DNA of 64,000 bases from Streptomyces harbinensis. GTDB taxonomy: Bacteria > Actinomycetota > Actinomycetes > Streptomycetales > Streptomycetaceae. The number at the start of each line of letters is the position of its first letter. Within the stretch, counting starts at the first letter, position 1. The position numbers and the translations under genes are program-made. The DNA is taken from NCBI RefSeq assembly GCF_900116145.1, contig NZ_FPAB01000003.1, positions 558,184-622,183 of the forward strand. Direction: 5' to 3'. Of this stretch, positions 1 to 7,596 are shown one piece after another. The notes beneath the pieces are model-generated. The model ran no database searches and had not been told where the DNA came from. It saw only the letters and a list, made by a program, of their open reading frames with translations.

Positions 1-311
1 GCCGCCAGGTCGAGCCGGCTCAGCTGGTAGGCGGCCACGCCGTGCGCGACCACGGCGGCCAGCAGGCCGACGCGGGCGATCCAGATGAACCACTCGTGCT
101 TGAGGAACGGCTCGCCGATGGTGCGCAGCCACTGGGCATACGCGTTCATCTCGTCCGGGCCGAAGAAGACCTTCAGATTCCCGAGCATGTGGGTGATCAG
201 ATAGAGGAGCATGATCAGCCCGGAGACGGCCATCACGGTCTTCTTGCCGATGGTGGACCGCCAGATGAGGGCGGGGATGCTGCGGCTGCCTGCCCGCGTC
301 GCCAGAGCCAT
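1..311 (-). CDS. sdhC: Succinate dehydrogenase cytochrome b subunit (3' end outside window)
   Basis: Reading leftward from the ATG at 311, the first ~103 residues match the SdhC cytochrome b558 family of succinate dehydrogenase/fumarate reductase membrane anchors. A charged start with TRAGSRSIPALIWRS and KKTVMAVSG leads into a hydrophobic helix (LIMLLYLITHMLGNLKVFFG). The HxLGNL segment is typical and its His is a likely haem ligand. A second helix follows (WFIWIARVGLLAAVVAHGVAAY). The protein should anchor the flavoprotein and iron-sulfur subunits and pass electrons to menaquinone; those subunit genes would lie further left, outside the window. It diverges from the LysR gene across 96 bases that contain a LysR-type palindrome. 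The gene is cut by the window edge, not broken. Confidence 0.85.
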   Translation of the reverse strand, partial: MALATRAGSRSIPALIWRSTIGKKTVMAVSGLIMLLYLITHMLGNLKVFFGPDEMNAYAQWLRTIGEPFLKHEWFIWIARVGLLAAVVAHGVAAYQLSRLDLA

Positions 312-369
312 GACACCCGACCGTAGGGAGCCGGGCCGCGATCCGTCCAAGACATGGAACAGCTGATCT

Positions 370-388
370 CGATAGCCTGGGGCTATCG
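370..388. promoter_or_regulatory. LysR-type operator between sdhC and the lysR gene
   Basis: CGATAGCCTGGGGCTATCG is a perfect 8-bp inverted repeat around a 3-bp centre and contains ATAG-N7-CTAT, the classic LysR T-N11-A form (T373, A385). It sits 20 bases before the regulator start and about 58 bases before the divergent sdhC start, where a LysR protein would repress itself and control the neighbour. The assignment rests on palindrome and position. Confidence 0.6.
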
Positions 389-407
389 TCCCGGGTAGGG
401 TGCGGTC

Positions 408-1298
408 ATGCAGCTCCAGCAGCTCCGGTATTTCACCGCCGTCGCCGAGACCCGGCACTTCACCCGGGCCGCCGAGCGCGAGCACGTCTCCCAGCCCTCG
501 CTCTCCCAGCAGATCAAGGCGCTGGAGCGGGAGCTGGGCGCCGAGCTGTTCCACCGGGCGCGCGGCCACATCGGGCTCACCGACGCCGGCGCCGCGCTGC
601 TCCCGCTGGCCCGGCGGATCCTGGCGGACACCGAGACCGCCCGCCGCGAGGTGCAGGAGGTGGCCCAGCTGCGGCGCGGCCGGGTCCGGCTCGGCGCCAC
701 CCCGAGCCTGTGCGCCTCCCTGGTCCCGGATGTGCTGCGCACCTTCAAGGACCGCTACCCGGGCGTCGACCTGCTCGTGCACGAGGGCGGCTCGCGGGAC
801 CTGGTACGGCTGCTGGCGTCCGGCGAACTCGACCTGGCGCTGGTGATCACCCCGCTCCAGGCGGACGCCCCGGCGCTGGTCACCGGCGAGCTGCTGCGCG
901 AGGAACTGGTGCTGATCTCCCCGCCCGGCGGCCCCTCACCGGTCCGGGGACGGCGGGCGGCGCGGGTGGCGGATCTGCGCGAGGTGCCGCTGGTGATGTT
1001 CCGGCGCGGCTACGACCTGCGGGAGCTGACGGTGGCGGCCTGCCAGCAGGCCGGGTTCGAGCCGGTCTTCAGCGTGGAGGGCGGGGAGATGGACGCGGTG
1101 CTCGGCTTCGTGCGGGCCGGGCTCGGGGTGGCGGTGGTGCCGAGCATGGTGGCCGCCCGCTCCGGGCTGCCGACGACGCCGTTCGCGGCGCCGGGGCTGC
1201 ACCGTACGGTCTCGGTGGCGCACCGCGGCGATGTCTCCCCGCCCCGGGCGGCCCGGGAGCTGGAGCGGATCCTGATGACGCACCGGGGCGGGCTGTAG
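408..1298 (+). CDS. LysR family transcriptional regulator
   Basis: The 296-residue length and layout are standard for LysR regulators. Residues 1-60 form the winged helix-turn-helix (LQQLRYFTAVAETRHFTRAA, then VSQPSLSQQIKALERELG, then the LTDAG wing). A linker helix follows, and from about residue 90 comes a two-lobe effector domain beginning RVRLGATPS. The chosen ATG at 408 gives the normal MxLxQLRYF start. It is divergent from the succinate dehydrogenase cytochrome gene with a T-N11-A palindrome between them, so it probably controls that operon and itself. The effector is not evident from sequence; a metabolite linked to succinate or redox supply would be a guess. Confidence 0.9.
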   Translation: MQLQQLRYFTAVAETRHFTRAAEREHVSQPSLSQQIKALERELGAELFHRARGHIGLTDAGAALLPLARRILADTETARREVQEVAQLRRGRVRLGATPSLCASLVPDVLRTFKDRYPGVDLLVHEGGSRDLVRLLASGELDLALVITPLQADAPALVTGELLREELVLISPPGGPSPVRGRRAARVADLREVPLVMFRRGYDLRELTVAACQQAGFEPVFSVEGGEMDAVLGFVRAGLGVAVVPSMVAARSGLPTTPFAAPGLHRTVSVAHRGDVSPPRAARELERILMTHRGGL

Positions 1299-1324
1299 GC
1301 CCACGCCCCGGCGCCGGGCCCCGG

Positions 1325-1960
1325 TCAGCGGACGGCGGCGCTGTCCTCGGGCTCCCCGGTGTCCGCTCCGGCCGCCGCCCTGGCCGCGAAGCGGTGCTCC
1401 ACACCGAGCGCCGCCAGCGCGAGCAGCCCGCCCACCAGCAGGGCCAGCGGCAGCAGCATCCACACGAAGACCAGGCACATCGCCGCCGCCAGGACCAGCA
1501 GCAGGGAACCGGAGAGATCGTCCCGGATGTCGGTGAACGCCGCACGCACCGCCGTACCGAGGTGGGTGCCCGGGTGCCAGCGGGCCGCGATCCGCAGCAG
1601 CAGCACCGCGAGCGCGCCGCCGTGCACCAGCGACAGGGCGTAGACAGCGGGACCGCCCGGCAGCAGGCCGGTCTCGGCCAGCGACAGATTCCACAGCAGC
1701 AGCAGGACGGCGAACGGAAAGGCCAGCGCCAGCGGCCACAGGGTGCGCCAGGCGGCGGTGAAGTCGGCCCACGCGTCCGCCAGCCGCACGCTGTCGCCGG
1801 TCAGCTGGCGCCGCAGGTGCGCCGTGCCGGCCACCAGCGCCGGCACGGCGGTGACCAGCGGCGCGGCCAGCACGGCCACCAGGACCCCGGTGATCACCAC
1901 CTCGCCGAACAGGGTCAGCCCCGCCCGGATCCCGCCGCCCTCGCCGGTCCTGCTCGCCAT
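1325..1960 (-). CDS. YesL-like (DUF624) membrane protein of a sugar ABC locus
   Basis: A 211-residue integral membrane protein with about five hydrophobic segments (for example GEVVITGVLVAVLAAPLVTAVPALV near residues 18-42 and SLLLVLAAAMCLVFVWMLLPLALLVGG near 150-178). Size, topology and place as last gene after a binding protein and two permeases fit the DUF624/YesL group, which accompanies rhamnogalacturonan and other oligosaccharide importers. Its biochemical role in the family is unknown. It starts six bases after the stop of the permease gene and is surely co-transcribed with it. Identification relies mainly on topology and neighbourhood, because this family conserves little sequence. 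Confidence 0.65.
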   Translation of the reverse strand: MASRTGEGGGIRAGLTLFGEVVITGVLVAVLAAPLVTAVPALVAGTAHLRRQLTGDSVRLADAWADFTAAWRTLWPLALAFPFAVLLLLWNLSLAETGLLPGGPAVYALSLVHGGALAVLLLRIAARWHPGTHLGTAVRAAFTDIRDDLSGSLLLVLAAAMCLVFVWMLLPLALLVGGLLALAALGVEHRFAARAAAGADTGEPEDSAAVR

Positions 1961-1966
1961 GCCCGA

Positions 1967-2908
1967 TCAGCCCTTCAGACCCGAGGTCGCCACACCGTCG
2001 ACGATATAGCGCTGGAAGAGCATGAAGAAGATGATGACCGGGGCCAGCGCCAGGACGGCCGCCGCCATCTGGGCGCCGTAGTCCGAGATCGAGGTCTGGT
2101 CCGAGAACTGGCGCAGCATCAGCGGCAGCGGGTACTTGTCCGGGCTGCGCAGATAGATCAGCGGCGCCAGGAAGTCGTTCCAGCTCCAGATGAACGCGAA
2201 GATCGACGCCGTGGCCAGCACCGGCCGCATCAGCGGCAGCATGATGAACCAGTAGATCCGGCCGTGGCCCGCGCCGTCGATGCGCGCCGACTCGTCCAGC
2301 TCGCGCGGCACCCCGCGCATGAACTGCACCATGAGGAAGACGAAGAACGCCTCGGCCGCCAGGAATTTGCCGATCAGCAGCGGGATGTAGGAATCCGTCC
2401 AGCCCAGTTCGTTGAACATGATGAACTGCGGAATGATCACCACGTGGAACGGCAGCAGCAGCGTGCCGATCATCAGCCCGAAGTACAGTTTCCGGCCCGG
2501 GAATTCGATCCGCGCGAAGGCGTAGGCCGCCACCGAGCAGGACAGACAGACACCCACCACGGAACCGACGGCGAGAATCATCGAATTGCTGAAGAAGGTC
2601 CAGAAGGACACCCCGCCGATGCCCTCGAAGGCACGGGTGAAGTTGTCCAGGGTGGTTTCCCGGGGAATCAGCCCGACCTCGCCGATGATCTGATTCGTCG
2701 GCCGGAACGAGGACAGCAGCATCCACACCCCGGGATAGAGCATCACGATGCCCAGCGCCCAGGTGACCCCGTGGAACAGTACGGTTCTGGTGCCCCCGCG
2801 CACTTTCGCCTTCCGCCGGGCCGCCCGCGCCTGAACGGAACGGTCCTCGGCGGCCGGCGGTGCGGGTGGGGGTGTTTCCCCGGTGAGGGTGGGAGTGGTG
2901 TTGCTCAT
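1967..2908 (-). CDS. Carbohydrate ABC transporter permease (MalG type)
   Basis: A 313-residue inner-membrane permease of the CUT1 family. After a Pro/Ala-rich N-terminus, six hydrophobic helices follow, with the coupling motif that contacts the ATPase at EESARIDGAGHGRIYWFIMLP (EAA-like loop, here ELDESARIDGAG). The C-terminus IVDGVATSGLKG is typical of MalG-like subunits. I take the ATG at 2908, which overlaps the previous permease stop in ATGA; a longer open frame upstream is only an unused extension into that gene. It pairs with the permease at 2905-3867 and the lipoprotein at 3917-5221. No ATPase is encoded nearby, as usual in Streptomyces, where a shared MsiK-type ATPase serves several importers. 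Confidence 0.9.
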   Translation of the reverse strand: MSNTTPTLTGETPPPAPPAAEDRSVQARAARRKAKVRGGTRTVLFHGVTWALGIVMLYPGVWMLLSSFRPTNQIIGEVGLIPRETTLDNFTRAFEGIGGVSFWTFFSNSMILAVGSVVGVCLSCSVAAYAFARIEFPGRKLYFGLMIGTLLLPFHVVIIPQFIMFNELGWTDSYIPLLIGKFLAAEAFFVFLMVQFMRGVPRELDESARIDGAGHGRIYWFIMLPLMRPVLATASIFAFIWSWNDFLAPLIYLRSPDKYPLPLMLRQFSDQTSISDYGAQMAAAVLALAPVIIFFMLFQRYIVDGVATSGLKG

Positions 2909-3867
2909 CGTGTCTCCCCGCCGTAGTGCACCCAGTATTTCGAGGTCTTGAAGAAGATCAGCGTGATGATGCCGACGACGATCACCAGCAGCCAGGCCAT
3001 GGCCGCCGCGTAACCGAGCTGCCCCTGGCCGAAGCCGCGCTGGTAGAGATACAGCGTGTAGAACAGCGTCGAGTTCGCGGGACCGCCCTTGCCGCCGGAG
3101 ATGATGAAGGCGGAGGCGAAGACCTGGAAGGAGTTGATGGTCTCCAGCACCAGGTTGAAGAACAGCACGGGCGAGAGCATCGGCAGCGTGATCCGGAAGA
3201 ACTTGCGCAGCGGACCGGCGCCGTCCACGTCGGCGGCCTCGTACAGCTCGTTCGGGATCTGCTTCAGACCCGCCAGGAAGATCACCATCGGGGCGCCGAA
3301 CTGCCACACCGCCAGCAGGATCATCATCGGCAGCGTCATGTCCGGGTTGCCGACCCAGCCGCCGGGCTTCATCCCGAAGAACTGGCCGATCTCGTCCACG
3401 ATGCCCTGGTCGTTGAACATCGCCTTCCAGATGATGGCGATGGAGACACTGGCGCCGATCAGCGAGGGCGCGTAGAAGAGCGAGCGGTAGGTGCCCTGGC
3501 CGCGCCGCCGGTTGTTCAGCAGCATCGCCACGGCCAGCGCGGCGGCCAGCTTGATCGGGGTGCCGACGACCGCGTACAGGCTGGTGACCTGCACCGAGTC
3601 CATGAAGCGCGGGTCGTCGAAGAGCCGGGTGAAGTTGTCGAAGCCGATCCAGCCCCAGTCCCGGATCGGGTGGAAGTTGGTGAAGGAGAGGTACAGCGAG
3701 GCGATCATCGGGCCGGCTGTCAGGGTGATGAAGCCCAGCAGCCAGGGGGCGAGGAAGGCGTAGCCGGCCCGGGTCTCAGCACCCCGCCGCGGCGGCCGCC
3801 CGTTGCGCGGTCGCCGGGCGGGGGTGCTGTTCGCCGATTCCCGGGACGCCTCATGCGTGAGTGACAC
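2905..3867 (-). CDS. Sugar ABC transporter permease (MalF type)
   Basis: A 320-residue CUT1 permease: basic N-terminus, first helix at FLAPWLLGFITLTAGPMIASLYLSF, then the FTNF segment characteristic of MalF/LacF-like subunits and five further helices. The ATPase-coupling loop is ELYEAADVDGAGPLRKFFRITLP (EAADVDGAG). It forms the import channel together with the next gene, with which it overlaps by four bases. The neighbouring rhamnogalacturonan lyase and acetylesterase make unsaturated rhamnogalacturonan oligosaccharides the most likely cargo, by analogy with YesP of Bacillus subtilis. Substrate is inferred from context only. Confidence 0.9.
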   Translation of the reverse strand: MSLTHEASRESANSTPARRPRNGRPPRRGAETRAGYAFLAPWLLGFITLTAGPMIASLYLSFTNFHPIRDWGWIGFDNFTRLFDDPRFMDSVQVTSLYAVVGTPIKLAAALAVAMLLNNRRRGQGTYRSLFYAPSLIGASVSIAIIWKAMFNDQGIVDEIGQFFGMKPGGWVGNPDMTLPMMILLAVWQFGAPMVIFLAGLKQIPNELYEAADVDGAGPLRKFFRITLPMLSPVLFFNLVLETINSFQVFASAFIISGGKGGPANSTLFYTLYLYQRGFGQGQLGYAAAMAWLLVIVVGIITLIFFKTSKYWVHYGGETR

Positions 3868-3916
3868 GAGGAATCATCCGTTCGGTGCGTCTGTGAGGGG
3901 ACTCCGGGGATACCGG

Positions 3917-5221
3917 TCAGCGGACGAGGTGGTTGCCCGCCTCGGAGAACCAGCGCTGGACGAAGGTGTCGGTGTCGATGCGGTAGAAGCCGAACTCGGC
4001 GGCCAGCACCTCGACGTACTCGGTCTCCACCGCGCCGAAGCCCTCGGGCTGGAACGGCACGGTCGCCGTCATGTAGCCCTCGTCACGCGCCCGCTGCTGG
4101 TACTCGATGACCCGCTCGTCCAGGCTGCCCGGCTCGATCTCCAGGGCGTCGAGCCGCTCGGCGGAGGCCGGCACGCCCAGGTCGGTGCCGATGATGGCGC
4201 CGGCCTCGGGGGAGTTGATGAGGAAGTCGACCAGCAGGGCGGCCTCTTCGGGGTGCTTGGTGTTGGCGCCCATGCTCAGCTGCATGGTGGGCTTGAAGAA
4301 CATGTGCTTCTGGCCGTCGGCGCCGGTGGGCACCGGCATCAGCTGCACATTGTCGCTGCCGAGGTCGTGCGAGTAGTTGTGGATGAAGTTGTCCCAGTGG
4401 AACTCCATCACGGCCTCGCCGTTGGTGAACCCGCCCAGCGGGTCCAGCTGTTCGGTCCGCTCGGCGGGGAAGAACTGGTCGTCGGGGGCGCGCAGGGAGG
4501 CCGCGCTGTCGATGAATTCCCGCATGTCGTCCTCGGTGAAGTTCAGTTCACCGGTCTCGCTGAACGGCTCGATGCCCTGCTGCACCAGGTGCTGCATGAA
4601 CAGCCACCACACCATGGTGGGGTCGTCGGCGCCGTACACGCGCGGGCTGTGGTCCGCGCCGGCCGCGGTCACCTCGGAGATGAAGGCGAAGTACTCGTCC
4701 CAGGTGTAGTCCCAGTCCGGTATCTCCAGGCCGAGTTCCTCGATGAGATCGGGGTTGTACATCAGGGTGAGGGTATTGGTGCCGGTGGGGATGGCCACCA
4801 GTTCGCCATTGGCCTCGCCGGAGCTGAGGAGTTCGGCGTCGATCTGCGAGGTGTCCAGCTGGTTACCGGCGTAGTCGTCGAAACCGAGCAGCAGACCCGA
4901 GCCCGCGTACTCCAGGAGCCGGGAGGCGTCCATCTGGAAGACGTCGGGGAGTTCGCCGGAGGTGGCATCCGTGGAGCGCTGCGTCCAGTAGTCGGGGAAC
5001 GCCGCGAAAGAGGTCTGGACCTTGATGCCCGGGTTCTCGTCCTCGAACAGCTTGATGGCCTGCTCATAACGGGAGGCCCGCTCGTCGCCGCCCCACCAGG
5101 TGAACTTGAGGGTGACATTCCCACCGTCACCACTGCCACCGTCGGAGCCACATGCCGTAAGGGCCAGAGATCCGGCTACGGCGATCGCGAGACCACGCAG
5201 CGCGGTCTTCTTGAATGACAT
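3917..5221 (-). CDS. Extracellular sugar-binding lipoprotein of ABC importer
   Basis: A 434-residue family-1 solute-binding protein. The ATG at 5221 is preceded by AAGGAGG at the right distance, so the longer frame starting at 5248 is not used. The signal peptide (MSFKKTALRGLAIAVAGSLALTAC) ends in a lipobox with Cys24, anchoring it outside the membrane. The mature part starts VTLKFTWWGGDERASRYEQA, typical of oligosaccharide receptors, and MEFHWDNF and PTMQLSMGANTKHPEEAA also fit the fold. It feeds the two permeases downstream. The pectin-degrading genes upstream point to rhamnogalacturonan fragments as ligand (YesO-like), but ligand residues cannot be read from sequence alone. Confidence 0.88.
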   Translation of the reverse strand: MSFKKTALRGLAIAVAGSLALTACGSDGGSGDGGNVTLKFTWWGGDERASRYEQAIKLFEDENPGIKVQTSFAAFPDYWTQRSTDATSGELPDVFQMDASRLLEYAGSGLLLGFDDYAGNQLDTSQIDAELLSSGEANGELVAIPTGTNTLTLMYNPDLIEELGLEIPDWDYTWDEYFAFISEVTAAGADHSPRVYGADDPTMVWWLFMQHLVQQGIEPFSETGELNFTEDDMREFIDSAASLRAPDDQFFPAERTEQLDPLGGFTNGEAVMEFHWDNFIHNYSHDLGSDNVQLMPVPTGADGQKHMFFKPTMQLSMGANTKHPEEAALLVDFLINSPEAGAIIGTDLGVPASAERLDALEIEPGSLDERVIEYQQRARDEGYMTATVPFQPEGFGAVETEYVEVLAAEFGFYRIDTDTFVQRWFSEAGNHLVR

Positions 5222-5314
5222 GTAGAGCCTCCTTGCTCCGTTATGCACAACGGCACTCCACGGGAGGTGTCAATGGCTTCTCAACGCCTTACCGGCCCCC
5301 GGTGACACCCGAAG

Positions 5315-5326
5315 TGAATCGTTACA
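5315..5326. promoter_or_regulatory. Possible operator upstream of the sugar-binding lipoprotein
   Basis: TGAATCGTTACA agrees at 10 of 12 positions with the perfect palindrome TGAATCGATTCA found in front of the acetylesterase (9243-9254). It lies about 95 bases before the lipoprotein start. A shared LacI-type site controlling both ends of the pectin locus is the simplest reading; no regulator gene is present in the locus. Confidence 0.35.
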
Positions 5327-5410
5327 ATACAGCCGGGGCCTGCTCCGGCAACCGGGCGGCGGATAACTTTTCGGAAACGCCGACGTCATGTTCGAAGGTT
5401 CGGCAACGCG

Positions 5411-5440
5411 GCCGGGCGGCCCGCGATCGGGCCGCCCGGC
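5411..5440 (-). terminator. Hairpin terminator after the PL11 lyase gene
   Basis: A perfect 13-bp GC stem (5411-5423 with 5428-5440) closes a CGAT loop about 70 bases past the lyase stop. It separates lyase transcription from the importer operon. No T-run follows, as is common in Streptomyces. Confidence 0.6.
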
Positions 5441-5508
5441 GACGTCGGACCCTGTTGGATCCTGGTGATTCCTGCGCTGACCTGCGCAGTTATGGGAGCT
5501 GCTGAGGG

Positions 5509-7488
5509 TCAGCGGGCCAGCGGAGCCGGCACATAGCCGATACGCGGCTTCGCCGGCCGGTCCATGCCCTCCCCGATGAAGAACGACGGGTGCGGCGGCT
5601 GGTTGTACGCCACGTTCTGCCAGGCAACCGCCAGCCGGTACTGCGGATCGTGCATCAGCGTGCGCAGCCGCAGATCCGTCTCGTCCACCGTCGTGAACAC
5701 CCGCAGCGCCGAGTCGTCCTGCGTCCGGTAGACGACCTCCTCCCGCCAGTCCCCGTACAGATCCGCCTGGATCACCGGCGTGCCCTTGGTCCAGTTGTTG
5801 GAGTACACGCCCTCCGGATGGAAGATCTCCACCTGCTCCTGGTTCACCCAGTCCCACTTGGCGATGAACGGCGCACCGGCCGGGTCGTTCGCCTCGTCGA
5901 AGGTGTGGTCCAGGATCTCCCGCAGCGGATCGGCGTCCCACCAGATCATGAAGTTGGCCGACGGGATGGAGGTGCCCAGCAGCGTCCCGTCCGCCGCGCG
6001 CAGCTCGCCCTCGCGCGAGTTCCACGCCCCGGTGGCCGTCACCGCCCAGCCCTCCGCGCCCGGATGGGTCGGGTCGATGTCACCGATCGCCGCCCGCCCG
6101 GTGTCCCGGGTGGCCGCCATGTCGTACAGGATCTCCCCGGTCGCCGCGTCCCGGAACGTCGCGCCCCGGTTGCCGGACGACGACATGCTCTCGTGCGCGC
6201 CGAACACCTCAAGACCCGGCCGGGACGGATCGAAGTTACCCACGTGCAGCGCGTCGCCGTGCCCCAGCCCGGTGTTGTACAGCGGCGTCCCGTCGTCGTC
6301 CAGCGTCAGCTGGCCGTACACGATCTCGTCCCGCCCGTCGCCGTCCACATCGGCCACCGACAGGCTGTGGTTGCCCTGCCCCTCGTACGCACGCCCCCAG
6401 TCGTTCGAGTCGAACGTCCAGCGCTCGCGCAGCGCCCCGTCCCGGTAGTCGTACGCCACCAGCACGGTACGGGTGTAGTAGCCGCGCGCGAAGACCACGC
6501 TCGGCCGCTCCCCGTCCAGGTACGCCACCCCCGCCAGGAACCGGTCCACGCGGTTGCCGTAACCGTCGCCCCAGTCGGCGACGTTCCCGCGCCCGGGGGA
6601 GTAGTCGATCGTCTCCACGGCGGCGCCGCTCTGCCCGTCGAAGACCGTCAGGAACTCCGGCCCCGACAGGATGTACCCGCCCGAGTTGCGGTGGTCGGCC
6701 GACGGATCGCCGAGCACCGCCCCCGTGCCGTCGACCGTCCCGTCCGCCGTCTTCACCACGACCTCCGCCCGGCCGTCACCGTCGAGGTCGTAGACCATCA
6801 GCTGGGTGTAGTGCGCACCCGCCCGGATGTTGCGGCCCAGGTCGATCCGCCACAGCTGCTCGCCGTCCAGGGTGTAGGCGTCGATGTAGACGTTGCCGGT
6901 GTACCCGGAGTGCGCGTTGTCCTTGGCGTTGCTCGGCGACCACAGCTGGACGATCTCGTAGCGGCCGTCGCCGTCCAGATCGCCGATGCTCGCGTCGCCC
7001 AGGTGATAGGTGTACTCCACCCCGTCCGGGGTCGTCCCGCCGGCCGGCCGGTCGACCGGGATGTCGCGGTACTGCTGCGACCAGACACCGAACTCCTCGG
7101 TGCGCTCGCCGCGCGGCCCGTTGCCGCCCTGGACGACGGCCACCTGGTAACGGGAGTCGGCGGTGCCGTCCGGGTCGGTGTAGTTGGTGGCGCCGCGCAG
7201 CGGCTGCCGGGTGATGCGCTCACCGTCCCGGTAGACGTGGAACGAGATGTGGTCCGGGTCGAGACCGAGCATCCGCCAGCCCACGTACACCCCGTCCTCG
7301 GTGAGTACGGCGACGGGGGCCCGGTCCAGCTGCTCCATCGCCCGCACCGGGGCGGGGGAGGGCTTGCCGCCGGGCGCGGCGGTGCCGGCCGGGGCGGTCA
7401 GCAGCGAGGCGGCGGTGGCCAGCGCGGCGAGGGCGGCGACGGTGAGGGTACGGGTTGATCTTCGGACGCTTGCGGCTCGGAAAGCCAT
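5509..7488 (-). CDS. Rhamnogalacturonan lyase, polysaccharide lyase family 11 (YesW/YesX-like)
   Basis: A 659-residue secreted enzyme that cleaves the rhamnose-galacturonate backbone of pectin by beta-elimination. The ATG at 7488 follows AAGGAG by six bases. A signal peptide of about 36 residues (RTLTVAALAALATAASLLTAPAGTAAPG) is followed directly by the PL11 N-terminal domain (MEQLDRAPVAVL, VYVGWRMLGLDPDHISFHVYRDG). The bulk is an eight-bladed propeller with repeated calcium-type blades such as GDLDGDGRYEIV, YDLDGDGRAEVVVK, ADVDGDGRDEIVYG. The C-terminus (MHDPQYRLAVAWQNVAYNQPPHPSFFIG) is characteristic of the family. It lies between the acetylesterase and the importer, as in the Bacillus yes locus. 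Endo- versus exo-action cannot be decided. Confidence 0.93.
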   Translation of the reverse strand: MAFRAASVRRSTRTLTVAALAALATAASLLTAPAGTAAPGGKPSPAPVRAMEQLDRAPVAVLTEDGVYVGWRMLGLDPDHISFHVYRDGERITRQPLRGATNYTDPDGTADSRYQVAVVQGGNGPRGERTEEFGVWSQQYRDIPVDRPAGGTTPDGVEYTYHLGDASIGDLDGDGRYEIVQLWSPSNAKDNAHSGYTGNVYIDAYTLDGEQLWRIDLGRNIRAGAHYTQLMVYDLDGDGRAEVVVKTADGTVDGTGAVLGDPSADHRNSGGYILSGPEFLTVFDGQSGAAVETIDYSPGRGNVADWGDGYGNRVDRFLAGVAYLDGERPSVVFARGYYTRTVLVAYDYRDGALRERWTFDSNDWGRAYEGQGNHSLSVADVDGDGRDEIVYGQLTLDDDGTPLYNTGLGHGDALHVGNFDPSRPGLEVFGAHESMSSSGNRGATFRDAATGEILYDMAATRDTGRAAIGDIDPTHPGAEGWAVTATGAWNSREGELRAADGTLLGTSIPSANFMIWWDADPLREILDHTFDEANDPAGAPFIAKWDWVNQEQVEIFHPEGVYSNNWTKGTPVIQADLYGDWREEVVYRTQDDSALRVFTTVDETDLRLRTLMHDPQYRLAVAWQNVAYNQPPHPSFFIGEGMDRPAKPRIGYVPAPLAR

Positions 7489-7535
7489 CCGTGCTCCTTT
7501 GTTGCGGGTTGGTGCGAGGTGGTGCGGCGGCCCCC

Positions 7536-7553
7536 GGCGCGCGGTCGCGCGCC
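7536..7553 (-). terminator. GC hairpin between acetylesterase and lyase genes
   Basis: GGCGCGC pairs with GCGCGCC across a GGTC loop about 45 bases after the acetylesterase stop and 48 before the lyase start. It may partly terminate or stabilise transcript ends. The lyase has its own ribosome site but no clear promoter was seen, so read-through is possible. Confidence 0.35.
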
Positions 7554-7596
7554 GCGCGGCGACGTGCCGGGGCCACGAAGGGGGGACCGGTCCGGC

